In this document: piece after piece, positions 53,642 through 63,145 of the stretch
How positions within the stretch are numbered: position 1 is the first letter of the stretch
How the letters are laid out: the number at the start of each line of letters is the position of its first letter
Assembly: GCA_965658375.1 (NCBI GenBank)
Contig: CBFHSD010000009.1
Location: forward strand, 1 to 64,000
Source of the DNA: CBFHSD01 sp965658375
GTDB taxonomy: Bacteria > Bacteroidota > Bacteroidia > Flavobacteriales_G > Salibacteraceae
DNA length: 64,000 nt
Direction of reading: 5' to 3'
Translations under genes and position numbers: made by a program
Notes under the pieces: generated by a model
The model's database searches: none
Told to the model about the DNA's origin: nothing
The model's input: only the letters and a program-made list of their open reading frames with translations

Positions 53642-53767
53642 AGGTCAAAAATTGGCTTCCAAAGATAGGATTATAGCTCATTAACTCATTCTTTTTGTGC
53701 ATTTTTGGCGCCCCAACTTTTTACCGAAACACGTGTTATAGTAACAACATTTTAAAAAGAAATAATC

Positions 53768-56623
53768 ATGGCATTCGAACGCTTTGAGACACGCCACATA
53801 GGCCCTAGTGAAGGTGACACACAAGAGATGTTGAACACCATTGGAGTAAAATCCATTGAGGAATTGGTTTACGAGACCATTCCGGATAACATCAAATTGA
53901 AGAAAGAACTCGACCTTGACGTTGCAATGTCTGAGTTTGAATACGACAAACACATTGAAGAGCTCGCAGCTCAAAATCAATCGTTTAAGTCATACATTGG
54001 TTTAGGATACTACGGCACAATTACGCCAGCACCCATACGTAGAAATGTACTCGAAAACCCAGGTTGGTACACGGCATATACACCGTACCAAGCAGAAATT
54101 GCTCAGGGTAGATTAGAGGCGCTTTTGAACTTCCAGACCATGGTGATGGATTTTACAGGTATGGAAATGGCAAACGCCTCATTGCTAGATGAATCTACTG
54201 CAGGAGCAGAAGCCATGTTGATGTTCTTTCACTCAAGAAGTAGAAAGCAAATCAAAGCTGGAGTAAATAAATTCTTTGTTTCAGACTTAGTTTACCCTCA
54301 AACAAAAGATGTACTTATTGGAAGAGCGGAGCCATTAGGAATTGAGATCGAATTCGGAAATCATGAGACTTTCTCTGCTGACGAATCTTATTTCGGTGCT
54401 ATTGTGCAATATCCAGCGTCCAACGGTGAAGTGTACAACTACAAAAGCTTTACAGAAAACTGTCAAGCCGTTGGCCTAAGTGTAAGCGTTGCTGCAGATA
54501 TTATGTCTTTAGCGTTGCTTGAAGCACCGGGAGTATGGGGTGTTGATTGTGTATTTGGATCTACACAAAGATTTGGAGTTCCTATGGGATACGGTGGACC
54601 TCATGCAGCTTATTTCGCAACCAAAGAAGCGTATAAAAGAAACCTTCCAGGTAGAATTATTGGGGCCTCCATAGATAAACAAGGAAAGCCAGGCTTTAGA
54701 ATGGCGCTTCAAACACGTGAGCAACACATTAGAAGAGATAAAGCAACATCTAACATTTGCACTGCTCAAGCTCTTTTAGCGGTCATGGCTTCATTCTACA
54801 CCGTTTATCACGGAGCAAGTGGTATCAAAAATATTGCTACTAGAATTCATAGCAACACGAAACGTTTGGCCAACGCATTGAGTAAAGGCGGATTGAAGGT
54901 AACTACAGAAGAGTACTTCGACACGATTACACTTGCTACAGATAATGCCACTTTAAACAGCATTCGCCAAGTAGCTGAAGCGCATAAAATGAACTTTTTC
55001 TACACCAAAGATGGCGTAAGCATTAGCTTGGATGAAACCGTTACAGAAGGCGAACTAGAAACTTTGGCTTCCATTTTTGCCGAAGCGAGTAAAGCTTCTA
55101 TTCAGTTGGAAGCGAGTGCTGAAAACGAAATCATTCGTACGGCTAGAACTACTGAGTATTTGACACACCCTGTTTTCAACAGCTATAGAAGCGAAAGTGA
55201 CTTGATGAGATACATCAAAAAACTTGAGAACAGAGACCTGAGCTTAATGCATAGTATGATTTCATTGGGTTCTTGCACCATGAAATTAAATGCCGCAACA
55301 GAGCTTTACCCAATCTCTAATCCCGCATTTGCAAACGTTCATCCATTTGTACCGAAAACTCAAGTTCAAGGATATCAAATTATGCTTGATCAACTCGGTA
55401 AAGATTTATCAGAAATCACCGGATTTGCTGATATGTCTTTCCAACCAAACTCAGGAGCACAAGGCGAGTATACAGGGTTGATGGTGATACGAGCTTACCA
55501 CAGATCAAGAGGAGATGAACAGAGAAACATTTGCTTGATCCCTTCTTCGGCACATGGTACAAACCCAGCATCAGCTGTTATGGCAGGAATGAAGGTAGTT
55601 GTTGTAGCCTGCGATGAACAAGGAAACATTGACGTTGCAGATTTAAAAGCTAAAGCTGAAGAACACAGCAATGAGCTTTCTGCATTGATGGTTACTTACC
55701 CATCTACTCACGGAGTATTTGAAGCAAGCATCACAGAAATCATGGATATTATCCATGAGAATGGAGGCCAAGTATATATGGACGGGGCAAACATGAATGC
55801 CCAAGTAGGACTTACCTCTCCAGGCTTTATTGGCGCTGATGTTTGTCATCTCAACTTGCATAAAACTTTTGCTATTCCTCACGGTGGTGGTGGCCCTGGA
55901 ATGGGACCTATTGGTGTGGTAAAACACCTTGTTCCATTCTTACCCAAGCACCCAGTAATTGAAACAGGTGGAGAGCACGGAATTGCTGCTATTTCTGGAG
56001 CGCCATTTGGTTCAGCATTGATCTTATTGATATCTTACGGCTACATTAAATTACTTGGAACAAAAGGTGTAACGAACGCAACCAAGTACGCTATTTTAAA
56101 TGCGAATTACCTAAAGAGTAAACTAGAAGGTGCCTACCCTGTGCTTTACAAAGGAAACGCTGGCCGTATTGCGCATGAAATGATTCTTGACTGCAGAATG
56201 TTCAAGAAAGAAAAAGGAATTGAAGTGGAAGATATCGCAAAGCGATTGATTGATTATGGATTCCACGCTCCTACGGTTTCTTTCCCGGTTGCAGGAACCC
56301 TCATGATTGAGCCGACTGAAAGTGAATCAAAAGATGAACTAGACCGTTTTTCCGAAGCCATGATTGCCATTCGCGGAGAGGTTGAAGCCATTTTGAATGA
56401 CGAAATGGATGCGACAATCAATCCATTGAAAAACGCTCCGCATACCGCAGAGGTTGTAACTGCTGATGAATGGGAATTTCCATATACCAGAAGCAAAGCG
56501 GCCTATCCTTTACCTTATCTAAAGGATGTGAAATTCTGGCCATTTGTTGGACGTGTTGACAATGCCTACGGAGACCGGAATTTAGTATGTAGCTGTTTGC
56601 CAATGGAGGCGTATGAAAGCTAA
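53768..56623 (+). CDS. gcvP: Glycine dehydrogenase (decarboxylating), glycine cleavage P-protein
   Basis: 951 residues, the full-length single-chain form. Decarboxylates glycine and passes the aminomethyl group to lipoyl-GcvH. N-terminal domain has FETRHIGPSEGDTQEML and GYYGTITPAPIRRN; the C-terminal domain carries the PLP Lys in CHLNLHKTFAIPHGGGGP, with SCTMKLNAATEL and PSSAHGTNPASAVM. No gcvH or gcvT is next to it, as is common in Bacteroidota. A terminator follows. Confidence 0.97.
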   Translation: MAFERFETRHIGPSEGDTQEMLNTIGVKSIEELVYETIPDNIKLKKELDLDVAMSEFEYDKHIEELAAQNQSFKSYIGLGYYGTITPAPIRRNVLENPGWYTAYTPYQAEIAQGRLEALLNFQTMVMDFTGMEMANASLLDESTAGAEAMLMFFHSRSRKQIKAGVNKFFVSDLVYPQTKDVLIGRAEPLGIEIEFGNHETFSADESYFGAIVQYPASNGEVYNYKSFTENCQAVGLSVSVAADIMSLALLEAPGVWGVDCVFGSTQRFGVPMGYGGPHAAYFATKEAYKRNLPGRIIGASIDKQGKPGFRMALQTREQHIRRDKATSNICTAQALLAVMASFYTVYHGASGIKNIATRIHSNTKRLANALSKGGLKVTTEEYFDTITLATDNATLNSIRQVAEAHKMNFFYTKDGVSISLDETVTEGELETLASIFAEASKASIQLEASAENEIIRTARTTEYLTHPVFNSYRSESDLMRYIKKLENRDLSLMHSMISLGSCTMKLNAATELYPISNPAFANVHPFVPKTQVQGYQIMLDQLGKDLSEITGFADMSFQPNSGAQGEYTGLMVIRAYHRSRGDEQRNICLIPSSAHGTNPASAVMAGMKVVVVACDEQGNIDVADLKAKAEEHSNELSALMVTYPSTHGVFEASITEIMDIIHENGGQVYMDGANMNAQVGLTSPGFIGADVCHLNLHKTFAIPHGGGGPGMGPIGVVKHLVPFLPKHPVIETGGEHGIAAISGAPFGSALILLISYGYIKLLGTKGVTNATKYAILNANYLKSKLEGAYPVLYKGNAGRIAHEMILDCRMFKKEKGIEVEDIAKRLIDYGFHAPTVSFPVAGTLMIEPTESESKDELDRFSEAMIAIRGEVEAILNDEMDATINPLKNAPHTAEVVTADEWEFPYTRSKAAYPLPYLKDVKFWPFVGRVDNAYGDRNLVCSCLPMEAYES

Positions 56624-56645
56624 GTAAACACCATATTTTTTTACG

Positions 56646-56676
56646 AAAAGCTCCAATTTTATTGGAGCTTTTTTTA
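56646..56676 (+). terminator. Terminator after gcvP
   Basis: AAAAGCTCCAAT (56646-56657), loop TTT, ATTGGAGCTTTT (56661-56672), T run. Confidence 0.9.
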
Positions 56677-56692
56677 TTGTTGCCTCTAAACA

Positions 56693-56723
56693 TTGCCCTC
56701 AGCATATAATTAAATTATATTTG
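56693..56723 (+). promoter_or_regulatory. Promoter of the SprB-repeat T9SS protein
   Basis: TTG at 56693-56695, a 20-base spacer, TATATTTG at 56716-56723 (exact TAnnTTTG). Leader of about 22-25 bases to the ATG at 56752. Confidence 0.55.
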
Positions 56724-56751
56724 GACGTAAATTTTAAATGAACTTGCTATT

Positions 56752-59577
56752 ATGAAGAGATTATTACTATCGGTATTAGCGTTGTGTTCAGGAACAGCTT
56801 TATTTGCGCAAAATGTGCAAAGAGCCCCTATTGAACCAATAGCTAATTTCAGCCAGCCAAGCAATTTAGCTCCAACATCTAATGCCACGTCTATACGTGC
56901 AAATGGTGGACCTATTATAGCTGCTGCAGGCGACACACTTTATCACGAAACTTTCGGTAACGGTTTAGCCGGTGACGGAACAAATGGTTCTTGGACCAAC
57001 CAAGGCTCACCAACTGCAGCTGTTTGGGAGTATAGAGGGGTGAATACCTCTCCAGCGAACACACTTGGTTCACAAGGTGCTTATGCAGGTAACCCTGGAG
57101 CAGGAGGAACAGTTCCGATCGCTTCTACAACAACAGCTAATGGATTCGTAATTTTTGATTCTGACTATTTAGATAATGGTGGAAGCTCAACAAACATGGG
57201 GAATGGTCCTGCGCCAACACCACACACTGGTCAATTGATTTCTCCAGTAATGGACTTAAGTAGCTATAACGAAGTATTGATTCGTTTAGAAGTGAAGTAC
57301 AGAAGATTCGTTTCTGACCTTTATGTGGTTTTCTCTAGTGATGGTGGAACAACTTGGCCAGATTCTGTATTAGTTTATGGTGACGCTGCTGGAACTCCAA
57401 CAAACTCTCCTCACACTGATGCAGTATACACAAACTATGTGTCTAGCTTTATTGGTGGTTCAAACAACGCAAGAATGAAATTATTCTTTGACGGTGTTGA
57501 GTCTCATGGTAACACAAATGGTTCTGGGTACTACTATGCTATGGTAGATGATATTACTGTAATGTCTGCTCCTGACAATGATTTGGTATTGAACGAAAGA
57601 CAATATCACTCTACATTTGATACTGGGCATGCCAATCATTACACGGTGATCCCGAAAGAACAAGCAATGGAAGATTCAATCTACTTTGCTGGCATCATGT
57701 CTAACAGAGGTTCTGCTTCTCAGCCAAATGCGAGAATGGATGTTGACATTACAACACCTTTAGGAAATACTTTCACTGTTTCCTCAGGAACTGTTACTTC
57801 AACTCCAGGGTCTGTGGATTCTGTAACAACTACACCTTACACCATCTTCAATATGGGTACAGGTACTTTTGATCTTGATTTCATTGCAACTTCTGACTCT
57901 ACGGATGATGTGCCCAATGACAATGCGATTTCTGAAACAATTACTATTTCTGATACAGTATATGCTCGTGATAATGATGTATACACAGGTGGTGGTAGAT
58001 GGTACGGTACTGGACAGAATTACGAAATCGGGCCAATGTTCCGTTTGTTCCGTGGAGATACAGCAAAATCAATTGATGTATTGTTCCAAGGAAGCACTCA
58101 AGTTGGTGCGATTGTTTCTCTTCACATTTATGATGCTACATTAACTACACCTGTAGTTTCTAGAACATTCATTACGTTAACAGCAAATGATATCGATCAG
58201 TGGACAACTTTCGATATTACTGATACTTACTTAACAGCGGGAGATTACATCGTTACTTTCGAAACATTCTCTGATTCTGTATTGTGGGCAGTAACTGACT
58301 TTACTTCAGAAGCCGATCCTCAAACTGTTTTTGTTGATCCTGACAACTCTGGTACTTGGTTCTTTACAACAGGTGGTGGTATCCCATTCATTCGTTTGAA
58401 CGTTGCTGGAACTCAATGTCCAAACATCACAGGTTCTATCCTTTCTTCTACTAACCCTTCTTGTGGTGGTACAGACGGTATGGTTTCTTTGGCTGCTTCT
58501 GGTTCAACTGCATCACCTTATGTTTACACATGGCCTGATGGAACAACTGGAGCAATGAAGAGTAACTTAGGAGCTGGTTCTTACACAGTAACTGTTTCTG
58601 ATAACAACAACTGCTCTACTGCTATTCCAGTTTCTTTATCTAACACAGGTGGGCCTGCTGTAGATTCTGATGCAGTATCAGACATAACATGTAACGGAGA
58701 CGCTGATGGTAGCATCGTTGTAAACAGTGCTGCTGCTCAAAGTTTTGCATGGTCTAACGGAACTACTGGAAACTCTGTTTCTAACTTAGATGCTGGAACA
58801 TACAGTGTTACCATGACAGGTGCTGGTGGTTGTGTAGGTATTGAAACTTACATTATTACTGAGCCTTCTGAGATTTTATCTTCAGGTTCAACAACCGATT
58901 TGGATTGCTTTGGTGATGCCAACGGTGCTGTGAACATTTCAGTTTCTGGTGGTACTCCAACGTACACATACAGCTGGTCTGGTCCTGGTGGATTCACTTC
59001 TACAGATGAAAACATTGCTTCTTTAGGTGGTGGTACTTATGACCTTACTATTACTGACGATAACGGATGTGAGGCAACAGAATCATTTACTGTAAATGAG
59101 CCTAGTGAATTGACTGCAACTGTATCTACAGATGACATCAACGGATCTGCTTCTATCATCGCTTCTGGTGGTACTCAGCCTTACACTTACTTATGGTCTA
59201 ACGCTGAAACTGGATCTAGTGCTAGTCTTGGAGCTGGAACACACTCTGTAACTGTAACTGATGACAATGGTTGTGAAACTGTAGAATCAGGTATCGTTAT
59301 CTCAGGATTTGAAGAATTGTCAGCTAGCGCTGCTGTATCTGCATTCCCTAATCCTACAAATGGTGAGTTAAACGTTCAGTTTGCAAACGCTGTGAAAGGT
59401 GTTTACACAATTGAAGTAACGAACTTGGTAGGACAGACAGTGTTTACTAAAAACGTAACTGTAAGTGGTAGCTCTAACGTTCGTATCGATTTAACAAACG
59501 AAACAAACGGAGTTTACTTCTTAAGCATAGAAGATGAAGACGGGAACAGAGGTTCTCAGAAAATCATCGTTGAGTAA
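56752..59577 (+). CDS. T9SS type A secreted protein with SprB-like repeats
   Basis: 941 residues. Signal peptide (1-20, LFAQ). N-terminal part (about 60-290) is a jelly-roll-like domain with DTLYHETFGNGLAG and PVMDLSSYNEV. A middle beta-sandwich part (about 290-560) follows. From about 565 there are four to five repeats of about 75 residues with a Cys-Gly/Asp start and patterns such as SYTVTVSDNNNCS and GTYDLTITDDNGCEATESF, the SprB repeat of gliding-motility adhesins. The tail is a type A sorting domain (FPNPTNGELNVQF, NLVGQTVFTKNV, GVYFLSIEDEDG, KIIVE). Its codon use differs visibly from its neighbours (many GGT, TCT, ACT), suggesting high expression. Confidence 0.88.
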   Translation: MKRLLLSVLALCSGTALFAQNVQRAPIEPIANFSQPSNLAPTSNATSIRANGGPIIAAAGDTLYHETFGNGLAGDGTNGSWTNQGSPTAAVWEYRGVNTSPANTLGSQGAYAGNPGAGGTVPIASTTTANGFVIFDSDYLDNGGSSTNMGNGPAPTPHTGQLISPVMDLSSYNEVLIRLEVKYRRFVSDLYVVFSSDGGTTWPDSVLVYGDAAGTPTNSPHTDAVYTNYVSSFIGGSNNARMKLFFDGVESHGNTNGSGYYYAMVDDITVMSAPDNDLVLNERQYHSTFDTGHANHYTVIPKEQAMEDSIYFAGIMSNRGSASQPNARMDVDITTPLGNTFTVSSGTVTSTPGSVDSVTTTPYTIFNMGTGTFDLDFIATSDSTDDVPNDNAISETITISDTVYARDNDVYTGGGRWYGTGQNYEIGPMFRLFRGDTAKSIDVLFQGSTQVGAIVSLHIYDATLTTPVVSRTFITLTANDIDQWTTFDITDTYLTAGDYIVTFETFSDSVLWAVTDFTSEADPQTVFVDPDNSGTWFFTTGGGIPFIRLNVAGTQCPNITGSILSSTNPSCGGTDGMVSLAASGSTASPYVYTWPDGTTGAMKSNLGAGSYTVTVSDNNNCSTAIPVSLSNTGGPAVDSDAVSDITCNGDADGSIVVNSAAAQSFAWSNGTTGNSVSNLDAGTYSVTMTGAGGCVGIETYIITEPSEILSSGSTTDLDCFGDANGAVNISVSGGTPTYTYSWSGPGGFTSTDENIASLGGGTYDLTITDDNGCEATESFTVNEPSELTATVSTDDINGSASIIASGGTQPYTYLWSNAETGSSASLGAGTHSVTVTDDNGCETVESGIVISGFEELSASAAVSAFPNPTNGELNVQFANAVKGVYTIEVTNLVGQTVFTKNVTVSGSSNVRIDLTNETNGVYFLSIEDEDGNRGSQKIIVE

Positions 59578-59597
59578 TCTCAACATCATAAAATAGT

Positions 59598-59630
59598 AAA
59601 AGCCCCCGTCAAATGACAGGGGCTTTTTTT
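59598..59630 (+). terminator. Terminator after the SprB-repeat gene
   Basis: AAAAGCCCCCGTCA and TGACAGGGGCTTTT with one mismatch, loop AA, followed by T run. Confidence 0.82.
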
Positions 59631-59653
59631 GTCTAAAAATTTTTAAAGCTGCT

Positions 59654-60412
59654 TTATCTTCTCGATTGATCTCGTAGCTTCTTCATAAACTTAGAAGCGT
59701 ATACAAAGTCCACCACGTTCTTATTCTCCGTAGTTAAGATATCTTCTTTAGATCCGGTCCAGCACATCTCTCCTTTGTAAATGAAAAAGAGGTTATCACC
59801 AATCTCGAGAACAGAATTCATATCGTGAGTAATCACCATAGTTGTGGTTTGAAACTCATGGGTGATCTCTGCAATCAATTGATCAATAATGATGCTTGTT
59901 TGTGGATCTAAGCCAGAGTTTGGCTCATCACAAAACAGGTATTTCGGATTCATTGAAATAGCTCTTGCAATTGCCACTCGCTTTTTCATTCCACCAGAAA
60001 GCTCGGCAGGGTAAAGTTTATGTGCATCACTTAGCTGAACACGGTCTAAGCAGAAGTCCACGCGCTTATTCATCTCGCCAGCAGTTTGTTTGGTAAACAT
60101 CTGCAATGGAAAACGAATATTCTCTTCTACGCTTAACGAATCGAATAATGCACCTCCTTGAAAAAGAAAACCTATCTCCTGACGAATCGATTTTTGTTCA
60201 TCGAAATTCAATCCAAGAAAGTCTTGCTGGCCATAAAGCACTTTGCCTTGCTCAGGTTGAAGTAAACCAACCATGCATTTTGTAAGTGTGGTTTTACCAG
60301 AGCCACTGGCCCCAATAATGAGGTTGCATTTCCCCTTTTCGAAGGTGCAATTGATGTCGTTCAGCACTTTTCTATCTCCAAAAGACTTATCTAATTGTTG
60401 AACTTCAATCAT
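59654..60412 (-). CDS. ABC ATP-binding protein, MlaF-like
   Basis: 252 residues. Walker A LIIGASGSGKTTLTK, Q-loop EIGFLFQGGALFDSLSV, signature LSGGMKKRVAIARA and Walker B YLFCDEPNSGLDP, then the His switch VITHDMNSV. The phrase GALFDSLSVEENIRFPL is typical of the MlaF/Ttg2A family, which powers lipid movement between inner and outer membranes. Its ATG overlaps the permease stop by one base (TAATG). Confidence 0.9.
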   Translation of the reverse strand: MIEVQQLDKSFGDRKVLNDINCTFEKGKCNLIIGASGSGKTTLTKCMVGLLQPEQGKVLYGQQDFLGLNFDEQKSIRQEIGFLFQGGALFDSLSVEENIRFPLQMFTKQTAGEMNKRVDFCLDRVQLSDAHKLYPAELSGGMKKRVAIARAISMNPKYLFCDEPNSGLDPQTSIIIDQLIAEITHEFQTTTMVITHDMNSVLEIGDNLFFIYKGEMCWTGSKEDILTTENKNVVDFVYASKFMKKLRDQSRR

Positions 60413-61152
60413 TAAATCAGAATCAAATTGGTGATGAAATAATTGCTGATAAGTATAGCAATGCTGCTTACTACTACAGAACGTGTACTCGCCTTTCCTA
60501 CCTCCACGGATCCACCTTTAACGTAATAACCAAAAAAGGCAGGAACACTTGTTATGATAAAAGCAAAAACTAAGGTCTTGGCAATGGCATATGAATAGTG
60601 AAAAGGTCTAAAATCTAGTTGTATGCCTAATTCATAATCTGCAATTGTAATGAGGCCCGTCCAAGCGGATACAACATAGCCTCCGAGAATTCCCAATGCC
60701 ATGCTAATCGTTATTAAGAAAGGGTTAAAGAGTACACAAGCCACCACCTTTGGCAATATGAGGTAGTTGGCAGAATTGATTCCCATAATATCTAGGGCAT
60801 CTATTTGTTCTGTAACTCTCATCGTTCCAAGCTCTGAGGCAATGCTAGAGCCAACTTTTCCAACTAGAATAAGTGCAAGAATGGTGGGCGAAAACTCTAA
60901 AATAACTGATTGACGTGTCGCAAAACCTACGGTGTATGCGGGTATCAACCCACCATCTATGTTAGATGCCGTTTGGATAGTGATTACAGCACCCATAAAC
61001 ACAGAAATAACCGCTATTATTGGCAAACTATCTATCCCGAGCAAGTTCATTTCTACAAATACTCTCTTGAAGAAAGGACGCCATTGAATTGGCCTTCTCA
61101 GCACCAATCCCAATAAATTTAAATATTGCCCTAATCCAAATAGGTATTTCAT
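60412..61152 (-). CDS. ABC permease, MlaE-like
   Basis: 246 residues of the MlaE/YrbE permease family. About five helices; family signature motifs seen are FSPTILALILVGKVGSSIASELGTMRV-like (split here: ILALILVGKVGSSIA and LGTMRVTEQIDALDIMG) and KTLVFAFIITSVPAFFGYYVKGG. With MlaF it forms the core of a phospholipid or lipid transport ABC system. The substrate-binding MCE protein (MlaD type) is not next to the pair here. Confidence 0.9.
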   Translation of the reverse strand: MKYLFGLGQYLNLLGLVLRRPIQWRPFFKRVFVEMNLLGIDSLPIIAVISVFMGAVITIQTASNIDGGLIPAYTVGFATRQSVILEFSPTILALILVGKVGSSIASELGTMRVTEQIDALDIMGINSANYLILPKVVACVLFNPFLITISMALGILGGYVVSAWTGLITIADYELGIQLDFRPFHYSYAIAKTLVFAFIITSVPAFFGYYVKGGSVEVGKASTRSVVVSSIAILISNYFITNLILI

Positions 61153-61235
61153 AAAAGTTGGAGATATTTGAAGCGAAAATAGAGGATATCACAAGAAGTA
61201 CAAGACTTGACTATAAATATCTACTGACAATGCAT

Positions 61236-61361
61236 ATGGCAAAAAAAATTGCGGCTATCGGTTTCATTCTGTTGATGAGTATCTCATTTCATGGATGTTC
61301 GGTTTTTAAAAAGAACAAGTGCACTCCACCATGTCCAACCTGGGATAAAAAGAAGAAATAA
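61236..61361 (+). CDS. 41-residue lipoprotein
   Basis: From ATG 61236 (or 61230): MAKKIAAIGFILLMSISFHG, then Cys21 (lipobox FHGC), SVFKKNKCTPPCPTWDKKKK. A tiny lipoprotein with two more Cys and a Lys-rich tail. The stop overlaps the next ATG by one base (TAATG), indicating coupling to the SprT-like gene. Function unknown. Similar short lipoproteins precede SprT-like genes in some Bacteroidota from memory; not confirmed. Confidence 0.6.
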   Translation: MAKKIAAIGFILLMSISFHGCSVFKKNKCTPPCPTWDKKKK

Positions 61362-61972
61362 TGGACAAAGCAGCTTTTCAAGAAAAGTTGAAAGCTTATG
61401 TTCCAGAAAATGCGGTTGCTTATGCTGCAGATTTGTGTTATCAGCCAGATTTACAACTCACCATTTCAAGAGCTAGAGTAACTAAATTGGGAGATTACCG
61501 GTCTCCAAGAACAGAAGGCGCATTTCACCGTATAAGTGTGAACCATGACTTAAACCCATATTCCTTTCTTATTACCCTTATTCACGAAATAGCCCATTAC
61601 CAATGCACCAAAGAATTTGGACGAAAAGTAAAGCCCCATGGCAGTGAATGGAAGCACATATTCTCTGAATTATTGAAACCCGTGGTGGATGCATCAGTTT
61701 TTCCAAGAAATGTATTGATTGCGCTTGAGAAACATGTTCACAGCCCAAAGGCGTCAAGTTGTGCTGATCCTCTTTTGATCAGTGCTTTGAGTATTCATGA
61801 CTCTGCGCCTTCTCTGCTATTACAAGATCTGGAAGAAGGTGTGAAATTTCAACTTGAGAATGGAAGGAGCTTTGTTAAAGGTCATAAGCGAAGAACGCGT
61901 TTTGTGTGTACTGAGCTATTGAGTCATAAAAAGTTCCTTGTCGCTGGTATTGCCAAAGTGAAAAGAATATGA
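61361..61972 (+). CDS. SprT-like zinc-dependent protease domain protein
   Basis: 203 residues. Zinc motif HEIAH (His75, Glu76, His79) in TLIHEIAHYQCTKEF, with a likely third ligand His93 in KPHGSEWKHIF. This matches SprT/Spartan-like metallopeptidase domains. Cytoplasmic. In eukaryotes Spartan removes DNA-protein crosslinks; bacterial members are poorly studied. The C-terminal half has no recognised domain. Confidence 0.85.
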   Translation: MDKAAFQEKLKAYVPENAVAYAADLCYQPDLQLTISRARVTKLGDYRSPRTEGAFHRISVNHDLNPYSFLITLIHEIAHYQCTKEFGRKVKPHGSEWKHIFSELLKPVVDASVFPRNVLIALEKHVHSPKASSCADPLLISALSIHDSAPSLLLQDLEEGVKFQLENGRSFVKGHKRRTRFVCTELLSHKKFLVAGIAKVKRI

Positions 61973-62014
61973 AAATTTAAAGTTCATTGTACTTTATTAT
62001 AACCAATAGCCACC

Positions 62015-62022
62015 TAATTTTG
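62015..62022 (+). promoter_or_regulatory. -7 promoter box before manC
   Basis: TAATTTTG fits TAnnTTTG exactly, 18 bases before the ATG at 62041. The -33 region is weak (CTTT at 61992, 19 bases upstream). Confidence 0.42.
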
Positions 62023-62040
62023 ACGCGAACAGAAGAGCAT

Positions 62041-63111
62041 ATGAAGAATTACTGCATTATTATGGCAGGAGGCGTTGGAAGCCGTTTCTGGCCCAAAAGC
62101 AAACAAAGCCTACCCAAACAATTTTTAGATTTCCTTGGTACTGGAGAAACCCTGATTCAACAAACCTACAAGCGTTTTTCTTCTTTTGTAGATGATGAGA
62201 ATTTTTTAGTAGTTACCAATGCGGCATACAAAGATTTGGTTTTGGAACAATTGCCAGCACTCAACGAAAACCAAGTACTCTTAGAGCCGGAAATGCGGAA
62301 TACGGCTCCTTGTATCGCTTATGCTGTTCACAAAATTGCCGCAATTGCAGATGATGCGAATCTCATCATTACCCCTGCTGATCATCTTATTTTAAGACAA
62401 GCAGCTTTTGAAACGGTCATGAAAAAATGTTTGGCACACACAGCCAACAACAATGATTTGCTCACCTTGGGCATTACTCCTTCAAGACCAGATACAGGCT
62501 ACGGCTACATTGAATCTGAAATGGGAGAAGGTGAAATCAAAAAAGTAAAACAGTTTAGAGAGAAACCGGATTTGGCCACAGCCAAAGAATTCATTTCTCA
62601 AGAAAACTTCAGTTGGAACTCTGGAATGTTTGTTTGGAGTTTAAAAACTATTCTGCAAAGTATCGAAAGAGACCTTCCCCAAATCAATTCACTTTTTGCT
62701 GCGGGTAAAGACCATTATCATACTTCTGAAGAACAAGCTTTTATTGATTCCATTTATCATGGTTGTGAGAGCATTAGCATTGACTACGGAATTATGGAAA
62801 AAGCTGACAATGTATTCACCATCAATGCTGATATTGGCTGGAGCGATTTAGGCACTTGGGGGTCTGTGTATACCTTAATGGATAAAGATGCTTCAAAGAA
62901 TGCCGCAGTAGGAGATAAAATCCTATTGAATGAAGGAAGTGACAACCTGGTTCAATCCATTCCAGGAAAAGTAACTGTCATTGATGGCCTACATGATTTT
63001 ATTGTGGTAGACACAAAAGAATCTTTGATGATTATTCGGAAGGAAAAAGAACAAGAAATAAAACAGCTAAGGGCCAAGGTAGGCGAGCAGTTTGGAAATG
63101 ATTTTATTTAA
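62041..63111 (+). CDS. manC: Mannose-1-phosphate guanylyltransferase
   Basis: 356 residues from ATG 62041 (MKNYCIIMAGGVGSRFWPKS). Makes GDP-mannose for surface sugars. Signature loop AGGVGSRFWPKSKQSLPKQF, then NTAPCIAYAVHK, ITPADHLIL, TGYGYIESE, NSGMFVWSL, DYGIMEKADNV and IGWSDLGTWGSVYTL. It lacks the C-terminal phosphomannose-isomerase half of bifunctional ManC, so it is the monofunctional form. A terminator follows. Confidence 0.94.
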   Translation: MKNYCIIMAGGVGSRFWPKSKQSLPKQFLDFLGTGETLIQQTYKRFSSFVDDENFLVVTNAAYKDLVLEQLPALNENQVLLEPEMRNTAPCIAYAVHKIAAIADDANLIITPADHLILRQAAFETVMKKCLAHTANNNDLLTLGITPSRPDTGYGYIESEMGEGEIKKVKQFREKPDLATAKEFISQENFSWNSGMFVWSLKTILQSIERDLPQINSLFAAGKDHYHTSEEQAFIDSIYHGCESISIDYGIMEKADNVFTINADIGWSDLGTWGSVYTLMDKDASKNAAVGDKILLNEGSDNLVQSIPGKVTVIDGLHDFIVVDTKESLMIIRKEKEQEIKQLRAKVGEQFGNDFI

Positions 63112-63115
63112 TAAT

Positions 63116-63143
63116 AAAGGGAAGCAATTGCTTCCCTTTTTAT
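63116..63143. terminator. Bidirectional terminator between manC and fumC
   Basis: AAAGGGAAGC (63117-63126), loop AATT, GCTTCCCTTT (63131-63140), T run on the plus side and A/T run on the minus side. It serves the two convergent genes. Confidence 0.85.
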
Positions 63144-63145
63144 TT

